From Vanilla planifolia (taxonomy: Eukaryota > Streptophyta > Magnoliopsida > Asparagales > Orchidaceae), in the NCBI GenBank assembly GCA_023846275.1, contig JAIUJO010000232.1, forward strand, positions 367,619 to 431,618: a stretch of 64,000 nucleotides of DNA, read 5' to 3'. A program made the position numbers and the translations under genes. The notes under the pieces were generated by a model, which saw nothing but the letters and a program-made list of their open reading frames with translations, was not told the origin of the DNA and searched no databases. Below, piece by piece: positions 13,641 through 27,417 of this stretch (positions within the stretch are counted from its first letter, which is position 1; each line of letters opens with the position of its first letter).

Positions 13641-15944
13641 CACATCTCTTATGTTGTCATTGTAAAGTACTATGCAACCTCTATAATTGATGCAAGTTCT
13701 ACTATCTATTATAGCTAACATACATTACTTTTTTGAGGATCCCATTAACTAGAGACCATTACATTTGAGCATATGTAATCATCAAGGGAACGATCTTACT
13801 TATATAAGTTATCTTTTACTTGCATTTATCTAGGGTTAACTGACCTTAATCTACCATTTGATTGATCCTAGGGTTATAGTTGAGCACTTCATGTTAATGC
13901 CATCCTTAATCTGACTTAATCAGTCCCATTTGCTTATAATTTTTGAATATTTGTGTTAGGTAGAATCCATTCATAAGACATGTTGCAAAAGTTAAACAAA
14001 ATCATTCCTACATTTAAATACTAAAATTTTATTTCTGATTATTTCATGTTCTGACCTAAATTTGTCAGCCCAAAATTTGTAATAATTTTAAATTGTTCCA
14101 AGAAATATAAGTTACAAATTAACAAAAAAAGAGATTATATAACTAATATGCATAAATCTAAGTTGGATAACACAATTTTCTCATACATGTTCAAGCATGA
14201 TTTTTATTGGTTTACAATCATTGTTAAACATTTTTGTAAGATAATATCTAACTAATTCAATGTTGCATGTAGAAAATATTAATTTACAATGGCATATGAC
14301 AATGCAATCAAACCAAATCCAAGAATTCCAATGGCATGATGCTGTGCAACTCTCAATCACAATAAATGATTAAACTATTCATCAATAAGTCATGAATTCG
14401 ATAAAAATAAATAAATAATTGAGCATAAAAGAGTTTTAAAGTAGCACTTCATTGCAATCATAATAAATCAAAAAAATTCTAGCTTCAAAATTGAACAAGC
14501 CATTTTTTTAGAATACACATGAACATCTTTAACTTCTAATGAAAGGATCTGTATTAAGAATCACAAAATAATTCTTTTTGTGCGAAAACCTAAGAATTTA
14601 CTTCCATAAGACATGGACTAACTATCACCATTTAATGCATACAACGTGGGCAGTAGGCATTTAGTAATAGTTACTACATATGCATTCTAAATTTACATGT
14701 TTTCAATTCTAACATGTCCATATCAAAGCATCCAACAAATATCAAAGCATGAGGATCACGTTCATGCTTCTAGATATCTCATTGTTTTACCTTAAATATG
14801 AACTATAACATGTAAATTGTAGTAAGATAATGTATCACTTCATGGCCCTTGTTAATCCTAGAACCATAACAAGTAAATGTAAAAGGATTTTGCATTTTCC
14901 TCAATTATTATAAATTTGAGAGCTGCAACATACAATGTTAGCATTACGTTATAAATATTAAACATTCTTCATCAATCTAAAAGATACACCACATTCCTTT
15001 TCTGTATCTTGACAATTCGCTTTTGCGATGATTGTATTAATTGATTATTGTAATTATGTTCCCTACTACTACACTTGTAAAAATCTTTTCCTTCATAGTT
15101 GAATGATGCAATACTATTAAGTTGATAAACATTCTTATATGTGTTATTGCGGTCATATTGTACCAAGACAAATTAGTATCATACATTTGTCGCTTTAATG
15201 CTTATCTTACTATTATACAAATATGATATCTAGGTCATACACGTACAACATACATCTTTTTTTTAATAGCCCATTCAATGAAACCACATTATTATTGTTG
15301 CAAAGTGGTACTACACATTTGCTTTGTAATGTAAAAGTTTCAAAATCAAGCGTTCAAGCAAGCTTTTAGCCCTCATCAAACAAAAAATCATCTATTACAA
15401 TATTTTTTATTCTCAACAAACATATTTTGCCTAAATTTAAACTTATCATTAAAATTTTGTAATCATTTGAATAGTAGATTAAAATAGGAATCACATAGTT
15501 TTGATGTCAAATTTGTTGGGCATATAAAAAGATGTTACAAAATATTCTTTATTCGACTATTTGATGTAATCTTTCCACATTTTTTATTTCATTGCATGTG
15601 ACTTCATATTTGGTATGTCAACTAGTATTGTCAAATTTCCTTCCACTATATGAACAAATGTTTTGCACTTTATCCACATGTTTTGGAATCTATATGTTTT
15701 AATAGTTGATGTAGATTCTTTTATAAAATGCAAAAGCATTAAGGTAAGAAAAATACTTTAGTTGTATGATTACTTCAATATTTGATAAGGAATGTCCAAT
15801 ATAATTCAATGGGTGAAATTCCATTAAATCATCTCATACAATATATTGCTTATTTGGTATCTTTGTAGTTTGAGTGATATTATTCTTATTGTCCATTTAT
15901 ATTTTGAGTGATTAGTGCAAATGAACGTACGACTACATTATGTA
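13641..15944. other. No recognisable feature
   Basis: If the copia element were complete, its integrase and gag would lie here on the minus strand, but no integrase motif was found. A 64-codon minus-strand open frame at 14,972-15,166 (MVQYDRNNTYKNVYQ at its start) has no family I recognise and could be chance or a decayed fragment. Confidence 0.4.
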
Positions 15945-17250
15945 TTTCATTGTGGGTTTTCTATAAGAAAATGAATTAAGTTTCGCACATCCTTTAAAAT
16001 TTAGCAATCCAATCCTTTCTTTTGTTATAACCAAATCTTGTTCAAGACATTTCCCACGTAGTGGACAAAGCACAACCTCTCTAACAACTAAGGCTTTTTA
16101 TTTCAATGTGTCATTGGTTCATTTAATGCAATCATAACTAATTTTTTCTTTTCAATAAATAACTTAGCTAGCTAACCAAGCTCTCAATTAATGCTAACAT
16201 GACGTTCAAAATAAGAATTCTATTCATTGTAAGTCTTTTTTCATAAATTTGAATATCATAAGAGCATCCATAGAATCCCTTTTGCATAACCAGTTTCTCT
16301 TCAACTTTTTCTATTTTCTCTTTTAGTATCTGCTATGAACTAGGGTAAACTCTTCCTCTTCACATTGGACTTTTCGTGAATTCTTAGCTCTATTTTTAAT
16401 CTCATCACTAAATTCTTTAAGTGAATGAAAAGTGTATTCTTGTTTTTCATTACCAAATGAACCATCTATATCAGAAAGTGAAATGACTTGTTTATTTTTC
16501 CCATAAGCCATTGTAAGGATTATGTAGTCATCTATTATCTAGTTAAAGATTATATTTGTCTCTCTACTAGAAAACTTAGTTTTTAATTGGATAATGAAAA
16601 TCTTCTCTATTTCCTAACCAAATGAAGCTCATGCTTGTTCCCGACAAAGAGTTGAACACAATGCCTGACATTCAAGAGCTACACTTGTGAGGTCACTTTC
16701 CAAATGAGAATTGTCAAAGTGTTGCATCATTTTGGTCTATTTTGCTATCATATTTACCAATAATGAATTAGTTCAATTCAATTCCTTAATGTAGTTGAAT
16801 TTTGCGAAAGCTCTATTGTAGTTTGTTGGTTTTGAAAAAATTTCATTTATCTATAGTATTGTATATCGTGACCTTAGTTGCAGTAGCTTGGAGAGAAACA
16901 TGATAGATTATCACATTATTTCTAATGCAATGATACATCTCCTTTTTTATTATATTTTTAATGGATAAATCAATTGCTAAATCGATCTCAAAGCATCCAT
17001 CATTGTAGAATCATCTTTTAAGGAAGCCACTGTTGCAAATGCCATTTGGTATAATGTTTCCTAATTGAAGAAATTTATCAATAAAAGTTCAAATGAGATC
17101 TGAGCCTATGATAACAAAGGTTACGTGCTTAACTAAAGCTCTTTCTTCCATTTGGAAAGCATCACTTCGAAATCAACGTTGTTCCAATCTCTATGATGTT
17201 AACACTAGAAGTAATCTTTTTCCTTCTTTAATCTTATTAGAATGTCTCAA
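15945..17250 (-). pseudogene. Possible decayed coding region, family unknown, coiled-coil-like
   Basis: Several consecutive minus-strand stretches read like protein across stops and frame changes. From high to low coordinates they are DAFQMEERALVKHVTFVII, MAFATVASLKDDSTMMDALR, MMQHFDNSHLESDLTSVALE then CQALCSTLCREQA, the 62-codon open frame at 16,323-16,511 (MAYGKNKQVISLSDIDG at its start), and KIEKVEEKLVMQKGF. The Glu/Lys/Leu-rich spacing suggests coiled coil. I do not recognise a family. A gag-like protein of a retroelement or a dead host gene are both possible. The codon-like character is judged by eye, and in DNA this AT-rich open stretches of 50 codons do arise by chance, so support is weak. 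Confidence 0.3.
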
Positions 17251-18165
17251 TTGTCAAGGCATCTCAATATGGAAGCAATTAAGAAAATAAATTTTGTTAA
17301 AAATGGATCAATTTGCCTTTATTTGCTCATTAGTGATTTTCATATTAATAGGTGTTAAAAGGGAAACTCCATCTTTCAAATTTCAAATTCATCAAAAATG
17401 ATGTCCAACTCTCCTCCGAAGTATATCTATTTTGCAAATTTTATCGTGTGGTGGATCAATAGCCACATGAAAAATATTTGGCAATGAATTTTTCATGGCT
17501 AGTACTGCCCTCAAATTCTCCATTCTTAAGTTTCAAGCCAGGAGGCTTGAGCACATTAAGAGAAAGAAATGGAAGGTTTAAAGAGCATATTAGTCATATT
17601 CCAAATGGCTAGTTTTGTCTTTCTTGTTTAGCCTTTGACTTAAAATTCAAATATTCTGCTTAACCATCACCATAACACTAGCATGCATCTCAAATTGCCC
17701 ACTTTTTTGGACTTACATATTGTGTAGAAATATTTCATATCATCATTAACTCAAATGTTAAATTAATCAATATGGTTTGCAAATAACAAATTAAGTGAAT
17801 TTCAATATAAAGCATGGTACGTGATCTTTATAAGTTGTTGCTAATAATTATGTAGACATTTTGGAAAAATGATTTGATTAGAAAACTTTGAACTTTGTTT
17901 GAATTAACAAAACAATTGCTTAACCCAAGCAACATTTTTATCAATTATGGAAGATGTTAGTTTCATGTGAAAGATTGTTTCATCTAGCAATGGTTCCTTA
18001 CTTTAGAAGGATATTCAAAATTTATTTTCAAAAAAAACTTTTTTCAATTGTTCATTATGTTACAAACACATAATGCTAAGTATAACAATGGCAAAGACTT
18101 TGTTCTAGTATTGTCTTACATTATATGATGATTTCATGGTAAAAAATCCATATGAATTTTCCTAT

Positions 18166-18216
<51 letters not shown>

Positions 18217-19799
18217 TCTATTTGAAAATTGTGCAAGTTTGTACAACAAGTTCATTCTAACTAAATGTTAATTAACCATGCCAAATTTGATCATCGATCA
18301 TACTAATGTAATGTAGTTGAGAATGTGTGAAAACAATGTTGTGATCAAACTGTGTTAAGGGCATGTAACAATATTTATCATAAATGAGTAATGTTGACTT
18401 CTTGTCTAGCAATGATGAAGTGCTAAAACGAATAACTCTAACATGTCATATCAAATTGATGTGATCATTTCCTAGGCCTAGGAGAGTGACCTAATGAATG
18501 AGGCCTAGTTAATAATGCTTTGTGTTGAAAATACAAAAGACACTTGTGATAAGACAATGATTGTTATAGAATTTGATGTTTGATATTGGTTAAAGAGGTG
18601 AGTGTCACAATATGATGTGGTAAAGTATACTTATTGAAAACCCTAATTCATCTAAGGTTGTTGTGAATCCATCTCCTTCTAGATAGGTCAATTGTGCCAA
18701 ATAAGTATTTAGGGTCAAAGGGTCTTTTAGTAAAAATTTCATTTTTGGGTATTTAGATTGCTTGTCATTATTGCTTGGTCCATAGATATTCCAATCACTA
18801 TATAGAAAATTTCATAACCACCGAATAAAGTAAAGTTTAAGATTCTCTTATGGGGGAAAGGACTGATGTGGCAGAGTCTCCTAAAACACTAGAATTATTT
18901 AAATGGCAGATATGTCATTCCATGAAATTTACATCAAAGAAGTCTTTTATTTTAATGTATAGTTTGCATTTTTCCAAAGAGGAAAGGTGAGGACTTTTAT
19001 GATTTCCAATTATAGACTTCTTAGAATTTTTTAATTTTTCTAACAATATAATTCCAACAAATTTATAATTTGTCTTGATCCAAAAGTGTGTTTTGAGTTT
19101 AGATAAAGCAATTACTATAGCCCAAATACTAATGACCATTTAATAGTTAACTATAAGTGTATAATCAAATATGTTAAACCATTTTTCTTCACCCAAAAAA
19201 CTTTGGAAATTATGAATGAATAAGATTTCTAATCTCATAATGTGTTGTAATGTGTCAAACTCTAAAATTTTAATGACATTTAAGTGAACAAAAGCTAGAT
19301 ACAACAAAAGAAGGAAACTTCTAAGATCTTAAGATATATGTTTTAATTTGTGGTAAGAAGCAACTGTCTATTTATAATCATTTAATTCCATATTAACGTT
19401 TAAAATTTTTAGACATGGAAGCTCATCTCCTGCTAATACTAAGGCATACAAATATTTACTACTTATATCATGTTTCACACAATCCTAAATATATAGCTTT
19501 TGCATCTTTCACCTTTTGCTATACACTTGGTAATTTAGTACTTTTAATGCATATATCAATTTATTATTATTGATTTAAACCTCATTTCTATCAGACATTG
19601 AACCAAAGCCATAATTTTTCTTTGTCAAAAACAAATGAGACTTTCATTCTTCTTCTTATTTCAAAAGTTAGAATCAATAGACTGCCTTAAAAAGCTATCA
19701 TAACTTTCTTCTTTATCGTTCAATATTTTTCTTCTCCATAGTCCCAAGGTTGATAGGGAAATCAAGGTGCATGTGTTATGGCCATTTTTTCAATAATTT
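17251..19799. other. No recognisable feature apart from a TA microsatellite
   Basis: AT-rich unique-looking sequence. A 74-codon minus-strand open frame at 18,915-19,139 has no recognisable motif and is not called as a gene. Confidence 0.4.
18167..18211. repeat. (TA)n microsatellite, about 45 bp
   Basis: A dinucleotide TA run with a single C interruption at 18,178. It is the longest simple repeat in the window and can form a hairpin. Confidence 0.95.
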
Positions 19800-20870
19800 T
19801 TATGCACTCTTCCTTAACATTACACCTTGCTAATTGATTTCCAATCCATGCATCACACTTACCTACATTATGCCATTAAAGTAAATACAAGAATCCGTGA
19901 GAAATTAAGGACATCTGATCTCTATTTTTAACATTTGACTCTAGAGGTCAACTTAGACTTTAATGCATTGGGTTCCTCCTTCCCTCTACTTTTGAGAACT
20001 AAAAATTGCTTATATATTCTTTTCACTAACTCAAACTCATTCATCATTAATGCACAAAATAGCTCATTAGTTCAAAGTCCTAAAATATTCTTATAGTTAT
20101 TTATTTCATTTACCAAATAATCATATACCTTCAATTATACGCAAAGATTCTTCTATACATGCTCAAATTTAGAAAACATTTTTCCAAAATTTGATAGACC
20201 AATAGTAATATTAGTAAATTAAGTAGGCATACACTTAATTATTTCGTTTCTTAAAATAAAAAAAAATTTCATAATTAGGTGACAACATATTAATTTTATT
20301 TTCCATTACTTGTGAATTGCCTTCAAAGGTAGCCTTGAACTTAATAGCAATATCCTGATCAATCCTTCAATTCATGACCTTATTATATTATAAAGTAGAT
20401 AAACCCATTTGCATGATGTTTATAGCCCAAGAATTTAATTTTACATTAAGTTTTTCTCGCACATTTTTTTCTCTAATTGGTGTCAAAAGTAATACAAACT
20501 TTATAATTCTTATGGGCAAAATAAAGTGACTTCTAAATTGTCCTAGAGGTCTAAGTTTATACGTTAAGGGAAAACCCTTATACATTTTTTCAAATATAAA
20601 TAATATTCACTTTTAAAAATAGGTGGATGATGTTAAGACATTTCCCCACCCAATGTGTATAATTTCTTTAACAACTTTTAAGCCATCTTTACCATTCTTA
20701 AAAAATATCTTTTTTGTTGCAACCTCTCCACAAAGAACATTACAAGAATTTTTAAGACATAATAGTTGGGTGAATTTTGTGTTTAATAAAAAATCATAAT
20801 TGCATTTATATGCCTTTGTTAGATGTAAAAAATTAACATATATTTTTTGTAACAAGGATACCAAGATTTT
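19800..20870 (-). pseudogene. Possible decayed coding region, family unknown
   Basis: On the minus strand, two open frames (83 codons at 20,613-20,864, 65 codons at 20,388-20,585) are followed by further protein-like reading broken by stops. The readings are ITIGLSNFGKMFSKFEHV, KVYDYLVNEINNYKNILGL, TNELFCALMMNEFELVKRIY then KQFLVLKSRGKEEPNALKSK, and finally WHNVGKCDAWIGNQLARCNV and KEECIKIIEKMAITHAP. A run of this length in one orientation suggests a dead protein gene or an element ORF. No family is recognised and no catalytic motif is seen. Boundaries are approximate. Confidence 0.33.
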
Positions 20871-23120
20871 TTATTGGTTCAATCAAAATAACAACCTCCA
20901 ACCATCTCTAGTCTAATGATATTAGTCACTCTACTACAAACACTTTTGTTAAAAGATTGATGGGTGAGAACCCTTGCAAGGCTAGCAAATAAAGGTGTTA
21001 ATGATGGGCTGAATGAAGGAATAGAAAAAAAAAGTTTCAAATGAGACACTTACAAGAATCACTAAAACACAAATACAAGAACTTTTTTATATGAAAATTA
21101 CAAAAAGCCTACAAGCTTACTGAAGATCTTTAGTGGCACAAGCAATATGAAATGAAAAATAAATTGTTATCAATAAACTAGAGAAATATAGAAGAAAGAA
21201 AGGGTTGTGCTTCATCTTGAAGTTGCTTTAACATTGTTACAATGCTCAGTAGTGGTGGGGAACAATGAAGGACTTTGTTAAAGAAAAACTCCTCTTTTAG
21301 TAAATGTATGAAACCAGCATCAATTGCTTCTTAAGTGCATTTTTGTTATATATCTTGTAAAAGAATGCCTAATAAGTCACTTAGGAAACTAAAATAGTTG
21401 TTGAATAGCTAGAATTGTTTAATGTGATTAGCTAGTCATTGTAAGATTTTAGCATCTAATCATATTGCATGATACTAGTAAGTGACTTAGTCATCTACTA
21501 AATCAAACTATCAAACCCATTCTTACTCTCAATCTTTCAAAGGAACATATTATACGATATTTGTACAGCACACCTATGATAGCTTCCTTAATTCACTGAA
21601 TATATAAGCTCTTTGTCAAATAAGATCATACATATACAATGGTAACATTGTACCAGACAAACATGCCAAGTCCTTGCTAATGATGGATTTTTTACGTCTC
21701 CTTTGGAGAAGAATCATTCCTATATGGCGAGCAACATTACTTTGTATGAACATCTCAACTTTTCTTTTCACCTATTTTTTATTTCGTAATTACACATTTT
21801 AGGAACAATCATATCTGTTTGAAGAGTATGATCATATGGTACAAATTTGTACTTTCAATTTACTTAAGAGTTCAACTTTTATTGTAATAGTCTTATACTA
21901 TAAAAACCTTAACATCATATTGCATGAAGCTTGTGTTGTTTAGTTATCAACTATGTTCTTTTGCGCTCACATAGGTTGTACAAGTACAATACCTTAGCAT
22001 CATCTTATACAAACATTTCTATGTCTTCATAATCATCATGAATAGCCATACGATAAGGTCATATAATTTGGTGAAATGATCATGTCTTATTGTTGTAAAT
22101 ATCATGTTGTATGATAAGCTTGACACTACTTTTTGGTTACTAAACAATAGTCTCCAATTATCACCCTAACTTGTTACATTAAATAATCACATTATAAGAT
22201 AATGTTACTATACTACATGATTAATCTTTCTTCATTTTAGCACTTTCCTTGTTTTTATTTCAATTTAAAATTTTTTTGGAAAATGAATCACTTTTCGTTT
22301 TGGTGCATTTTAGTTAATGCACATGTTAAATTTACTTATTACATTATGCAATCTCATAGGATGTATAGAAAGCTAAAAAACATGCATGAATAATGTCCAA
22401 GAGATGTGTAAAAGAGTAGGTTATGTTTGAACATATGTGTCACATTATATATTGTATAATTTTTGACATTCTATCATAATAATATTAGTGAAGATGGGCA
22501 ATAAATAGATTCAGTCCACTAAAAACAATGCCATAGAGCTTTATTATTATGAAAGTGTAGCCAACCATCTTTTATGATAATAAACGTTGCATGCTAATCC
22601 TATTAATGACATTTTGCCAACACACAATAGTCAACATATGTTTATCACTTTTTTATAATTAAATCTCTGTGCATGGTTATGAGGATAACTTATTCAAAAT
22701 TGAATGTATTTTTGACATACATTTTGAAGATCTTAGGAAAAATAATGAATAGTTCAAATACCTAAGCCTTCACTTGAAAAGAATTATTTTAGTAGAAAAT
22801 TTTTCAATAAGAATTCCCACACAAAAACTAGAAGAGTACAATGTTACCATCAACTTAAGCTACGAAATTCACTAAATAAAAATCTTGAAAACTATTGTGG
22901 TGAACATAGAAAGGAGAATGAGTAACTATCACTTATTGTTTGATTACATGAATTAAAAATTAGATCAACTTGAGAGAATTTCAAGTGACTGTAGTTGACA
23001 TATTGCTCCTTTAAAAGATGGAAATGCTTTGTCAACACTCAAAAAAGTTGAATTGAAAATAAGTTAGACAATGTTGAAAATTGGAGCTAGATGTTTATGC
23101 ATATGATAGGGTGACTTGCA
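20871..23120. other. No recognisable feature
   Basis: AT-rich sequence between the decayed coding stretch and the start of the inverted satellite. No element ends or coding motifs were identified. Confidence 0.45.
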
Positions 23121-26100
23121 AAAATTCAAATCACAATGTAAAAAATTGAAAAGTTTTGAAATAATGAGATAAATTGTAGGGTTTAGCAGCATTCAAATTA
23201 CTAAGGAGGTGAAGCATAGCATCCTCAATTATCAAATATGGTACAAATTAAAATGTCATGTAAAAAAAATAAAACCTTAGAAAATAAAAATATTTAAAAA
23301 AATAAAAGTGAGTATTTGATTGATAGATCTCCTAGAGATGTGTCTAATGCATTTATTTTATATTAATTGGAATTGGTTTGAAGTTACTTCAAATTACTAA
23401 AGAAAATATTTTATAAATAATAATTAATTATTGAGTTTATTTTTAATAAATATTTAGTAAAATGTCAGTAAGTAAGCTTCAAGCTACATAATATGTCTGA
23501 ATCAAAGAGATAAAATGGTGACATGAGAGGAGAATTATTGTTTCATAATAATATAAATAGGTCTAAGGAAAACCTTTTAGCACATAAGTTAAATTGTATG
23601 AGAATGTTGGATTACAAGAATCTAAAAAGATTGAGTTTAATACCCATAATCATTAAATCATGTAAAAACATGAAATGTTTTGTCAAATAAGGAAAACTCT
23701 TACAAAATAAAATAAATAAAAATATGGTAATGCTTATTTAATAGGATACATCTAATCAAGATGAATCCAAGAGAATTTGTTATGTATTATGAGACATTTT
23801 TTGCATTTACAATCAATTTCCAAATTAAACAAGAAAAAATAAAATTAATAATTATATATTAAATTTTAAAAAAGATAACTTGAAATAGAGTAATATAGTT
23901 AAATCAAAACAATAAGTCATCCCATAAGAGAAAAAAGTTTAATAACAACTGATCTAACGTAGAAAACATGAATAAATGTGTACAATTACATGAAAAAGCT
24001 GCATTAAAAGATAGTTAATTATATGATGTGCATCATTCTAGATCACAAAAGTAGGCACAAATTAAATAATCTAATAAAGTGTCTTAAAACATAAGAAATT
24101 AAATTTATAAAAAATTTTAAAATAAATATTTAATTAGATAGAGTTTGTCAAGATAAATTAGGTGATATTTTTTTTGTCCAAATAATAATAGATTATTTTT
24201 TTTAATAAAGTTGAGGTATATATTAAAAAATAAATTAGAATGAAGTATATTATAATACAACTAAATGAAAAAGATCTTGTATACACACGAGAGATGATTA
24301 GAGTTACATTGTTAATTTCTAAATCGATGTGAGAAATTTTGAGAAAGTAGGTAAATTGCACCTAAAATTAATTTTACAATTATCAAGTGTGACATCCTCA
24401 ACTATTAAATATCATTTAAATCAAAATTCTTGTTATGCATACTAAACCTAAGAAAATAAAATAATTTAAAAATAGAAAAATGAATATTTAATTGAAAAGT
24501 GATCATCAAGATGAATGCTTACTTATCAAAAGTAACAATAAACTATTATTTTTATATGAAGAAAATATATAATAAAATTGAAATGAGATAAATTGACCTA
24601 ACATAATATAGCAAAATTAAAGTGATTAAAAAGTCATTAGAGAAAATAATTAGAGTTACATAATAATATAACCAATTCAAAGATAAAATATTTAATGAAA
24701 TAAATTCTATAAGAAATTTACAATAAAAAATACTAAAGGGGCAAGGTTAATAGCACTCATCATTGAAGAAGGTTTGAATCATAATATCTCAATAAACAAG
24801 ACAAAATAATAGAAACTAAATTACTTGGAAGCATAAAAATAAATATGTATTTGGGAAGAGCTCATTGGGGCAAATTTGATGACATTTCCTTTGACTTGAT
24901 TAGAACTCATTTGGAATTATTATGAATCACAAAAATAGATAACCATAAAAATAAGAAATTTTTATTTTATTATTATGGAATATTGGATTTAAAAATAAAT
25001 ATTACAAATAGAAGAAATGTTGTATGCAAAGTCAATGTTATGCCAAGATCACATCATAAGAGCTTTAAGGTTATATAGTGATATAAAAAAATCAAAGAAA
25101 AATATTTTGTGAAATAAGATAAATTATATAGGAGAGTTGCATTAAGAGATACCAAAATGATTCATGGTGTATTCATTAATCAACAAATATGTTATGAATC
25201 AAATTTTCTTAAAGAACATACGAAAACACAAGAAAATAAATTATTTAGAAATATAAAAAATGAATATTTAATTTGGATAGAGCTCAGTGATACTTGTTCT
25301 TGAACATCTACTTCCACTCAATCAAACCTCATATGGAGTTTCTACAATTTACAAAATTAAGTAAACATAATTAATATTAAATTATTATTCATTTATAAGG
25401 AAAATAACTATGAAAATAAATTTATATAAATTAAAAGGATATAATATAATTAAATTCAAGTTATATAATTGTCATACAAGAAGTGACTTTTAGTTAAATT
25501 ATGACATAGCCAAAAAAAAAATATTTGAAGAAATATTAAACTAAATGAGATAGTTACTTTCCAAGATACTAAATAAAATAAGAAAATAATTAAGAAAATA
25601 AAAACGAATATTTAATTAGATATAGCTCATTGAGATGTGTCCAACGATCTTTATTTCACCTAAATGGGACTTCATCTAGAAATTTTTTTCATTACCAGAT
25701 TAAATAAGTATAGATAATAATAAATTGTTATATTAGTAGTGCGTATATCTAAATTAAAGCAAAAAAAAATTAATCTGAAGCAACATAACGCAAACGAATC
25801 AAAGTGATGAAATGGTAATTTTTTATTATTATGCAATAATGCTAATTTTAGATTAATTGAAGTAAAAAAATGTAACCATATCAAAGATTAGTAAATTTCA
25901 TAAGAGGAAATTTTTAAAATCAATTAGTAATATAATTAAATGAAATAAAACTATTTGTCAAAATTGGACAAATTGATTGAAAAGCAACATTCTAAAGAAC
26001 TAATGAAATTTAGAGCAACATTCAATAACGTTACATTAGGTTTGATAGAAATGGCCCTTAATGCGAGAAAAACATCAAAACATAAAAAGTTATAAAAATA

Positions 26101-27235
26101 TATTAAAAAATATATTTGATAGAGCTCTTTGAGTTTACTTGAATGACATGTGTTTCATCTCCATCAAATGTCATTTAGAAACATAAAAAATGAATTATTA
26201 TTTTAATATTTACAAAAGATATAGTAAAATTTAAATGACTTAAATTGAAGCAATTTATTGTAAAAAATTTAAGGGCAATTATTGTCATGTTTGAGGAGAA
26301 TTAGTGTAACATGTTAATAAAACCAAACCAAGGAAAAATTTTAATGAAATTAGGTAAATTATAAAAGAAAAGTTGCAATCAAAGATACTAAGAAGATTGA
26401 ATTAAAAATGCTCAATCATTAAATAAGGCACAAATCAAAGTATATAATAAAACATATTAAAACCCAAGAAAAAAGAATATTTAAAAAATATTGAAAAATA
26501 AATTTAATTAGATAAAGCTCATCAAGGTCATTCAAATGGCATATGTTTTGCATCAATCAGACAACATTTAAACTTTTTGTGAATTGCCAAAAATACATAA
26601 CCATAAATTATTTCTTAAATATTATGTTTAACAAATTAAATTTGAAATAATTTAAATTATAGCAATAAACTACAACTAATTTAAACAATCTAATAGTCAC
26701 ACAAAATAGGATCTATATTTAAATAAAAATTTAACCAAATTAGGGGGAAAACTTTTGATAAATGAGACTAATCATAAGAAAAATTTGAATTCTAGTATAC
26801 TGAACAAATCAAGTGTGCAATTCTTAATTATGAAAATTTCTTTCAATGAAAATATCACATAAAACAAGTAAAAACATAAAAACATATATAATATAGATAA
26901 ATCACTAAAAAAATTTAATGAAATGACAAATTATTTAAGATAGTTGTATTCTAAGTTTGTAACAAGATTGAGTGTAATATCATCTATCAATAAGTAAGGC
27001 TTGAAAGGCAATGAATTAAAAAGCATGGCATAACCTTAAAAAGAAATTTTTTTAAAAAATATAAAATTTAATATTTAATTAAATATTATTTTAGTATTTT
27101 CTAAAAACTTCATTTCAACTTCACCAAAAAAAATTTGGAATTATGATGGATTAGTATAATAAACATTCATAAAAGGTAATAAATTATTATTTCAATATAA
27201 AATAAATAAATAACAAAGCCAAGATGACATAAATT

Positions 27236-27417
27236 AAAGTAATATAATACAAAAAAATTAGAGTAATATATAATTTCAAACAATAACAGATATAGAATAA
27301 CATAGAGTTACAACAAAATAAAAGTTAAAGTAATATAATACAACTAAATTAGAGTAATATATAATTTCACATGATAACAGAAATAGAATAACATAGATAT
27401 AATAAAATAAAAGAAAG
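27236..27417. repeat. 91-bp tandem duplication within the satellite
   Basis: Copies at 27,236-27,326 and 27,327-27,417 both begin AAAGTAATATAATACAA and share ATTAGAGTAATATATAATTT. They differ at scattered sites. They are much closer to each other than neighbouring satellite units are, so the duplication is younger than the array. Confidence 0.8.

Noticed and set aside
20388..20864. Calling the two adjacent minus-strand frames a functional small-protein gene
   Set aside because: They are in different frames, without recognisable domains, and continue into stop-broken protein-like sequence; treated as a decayed region.
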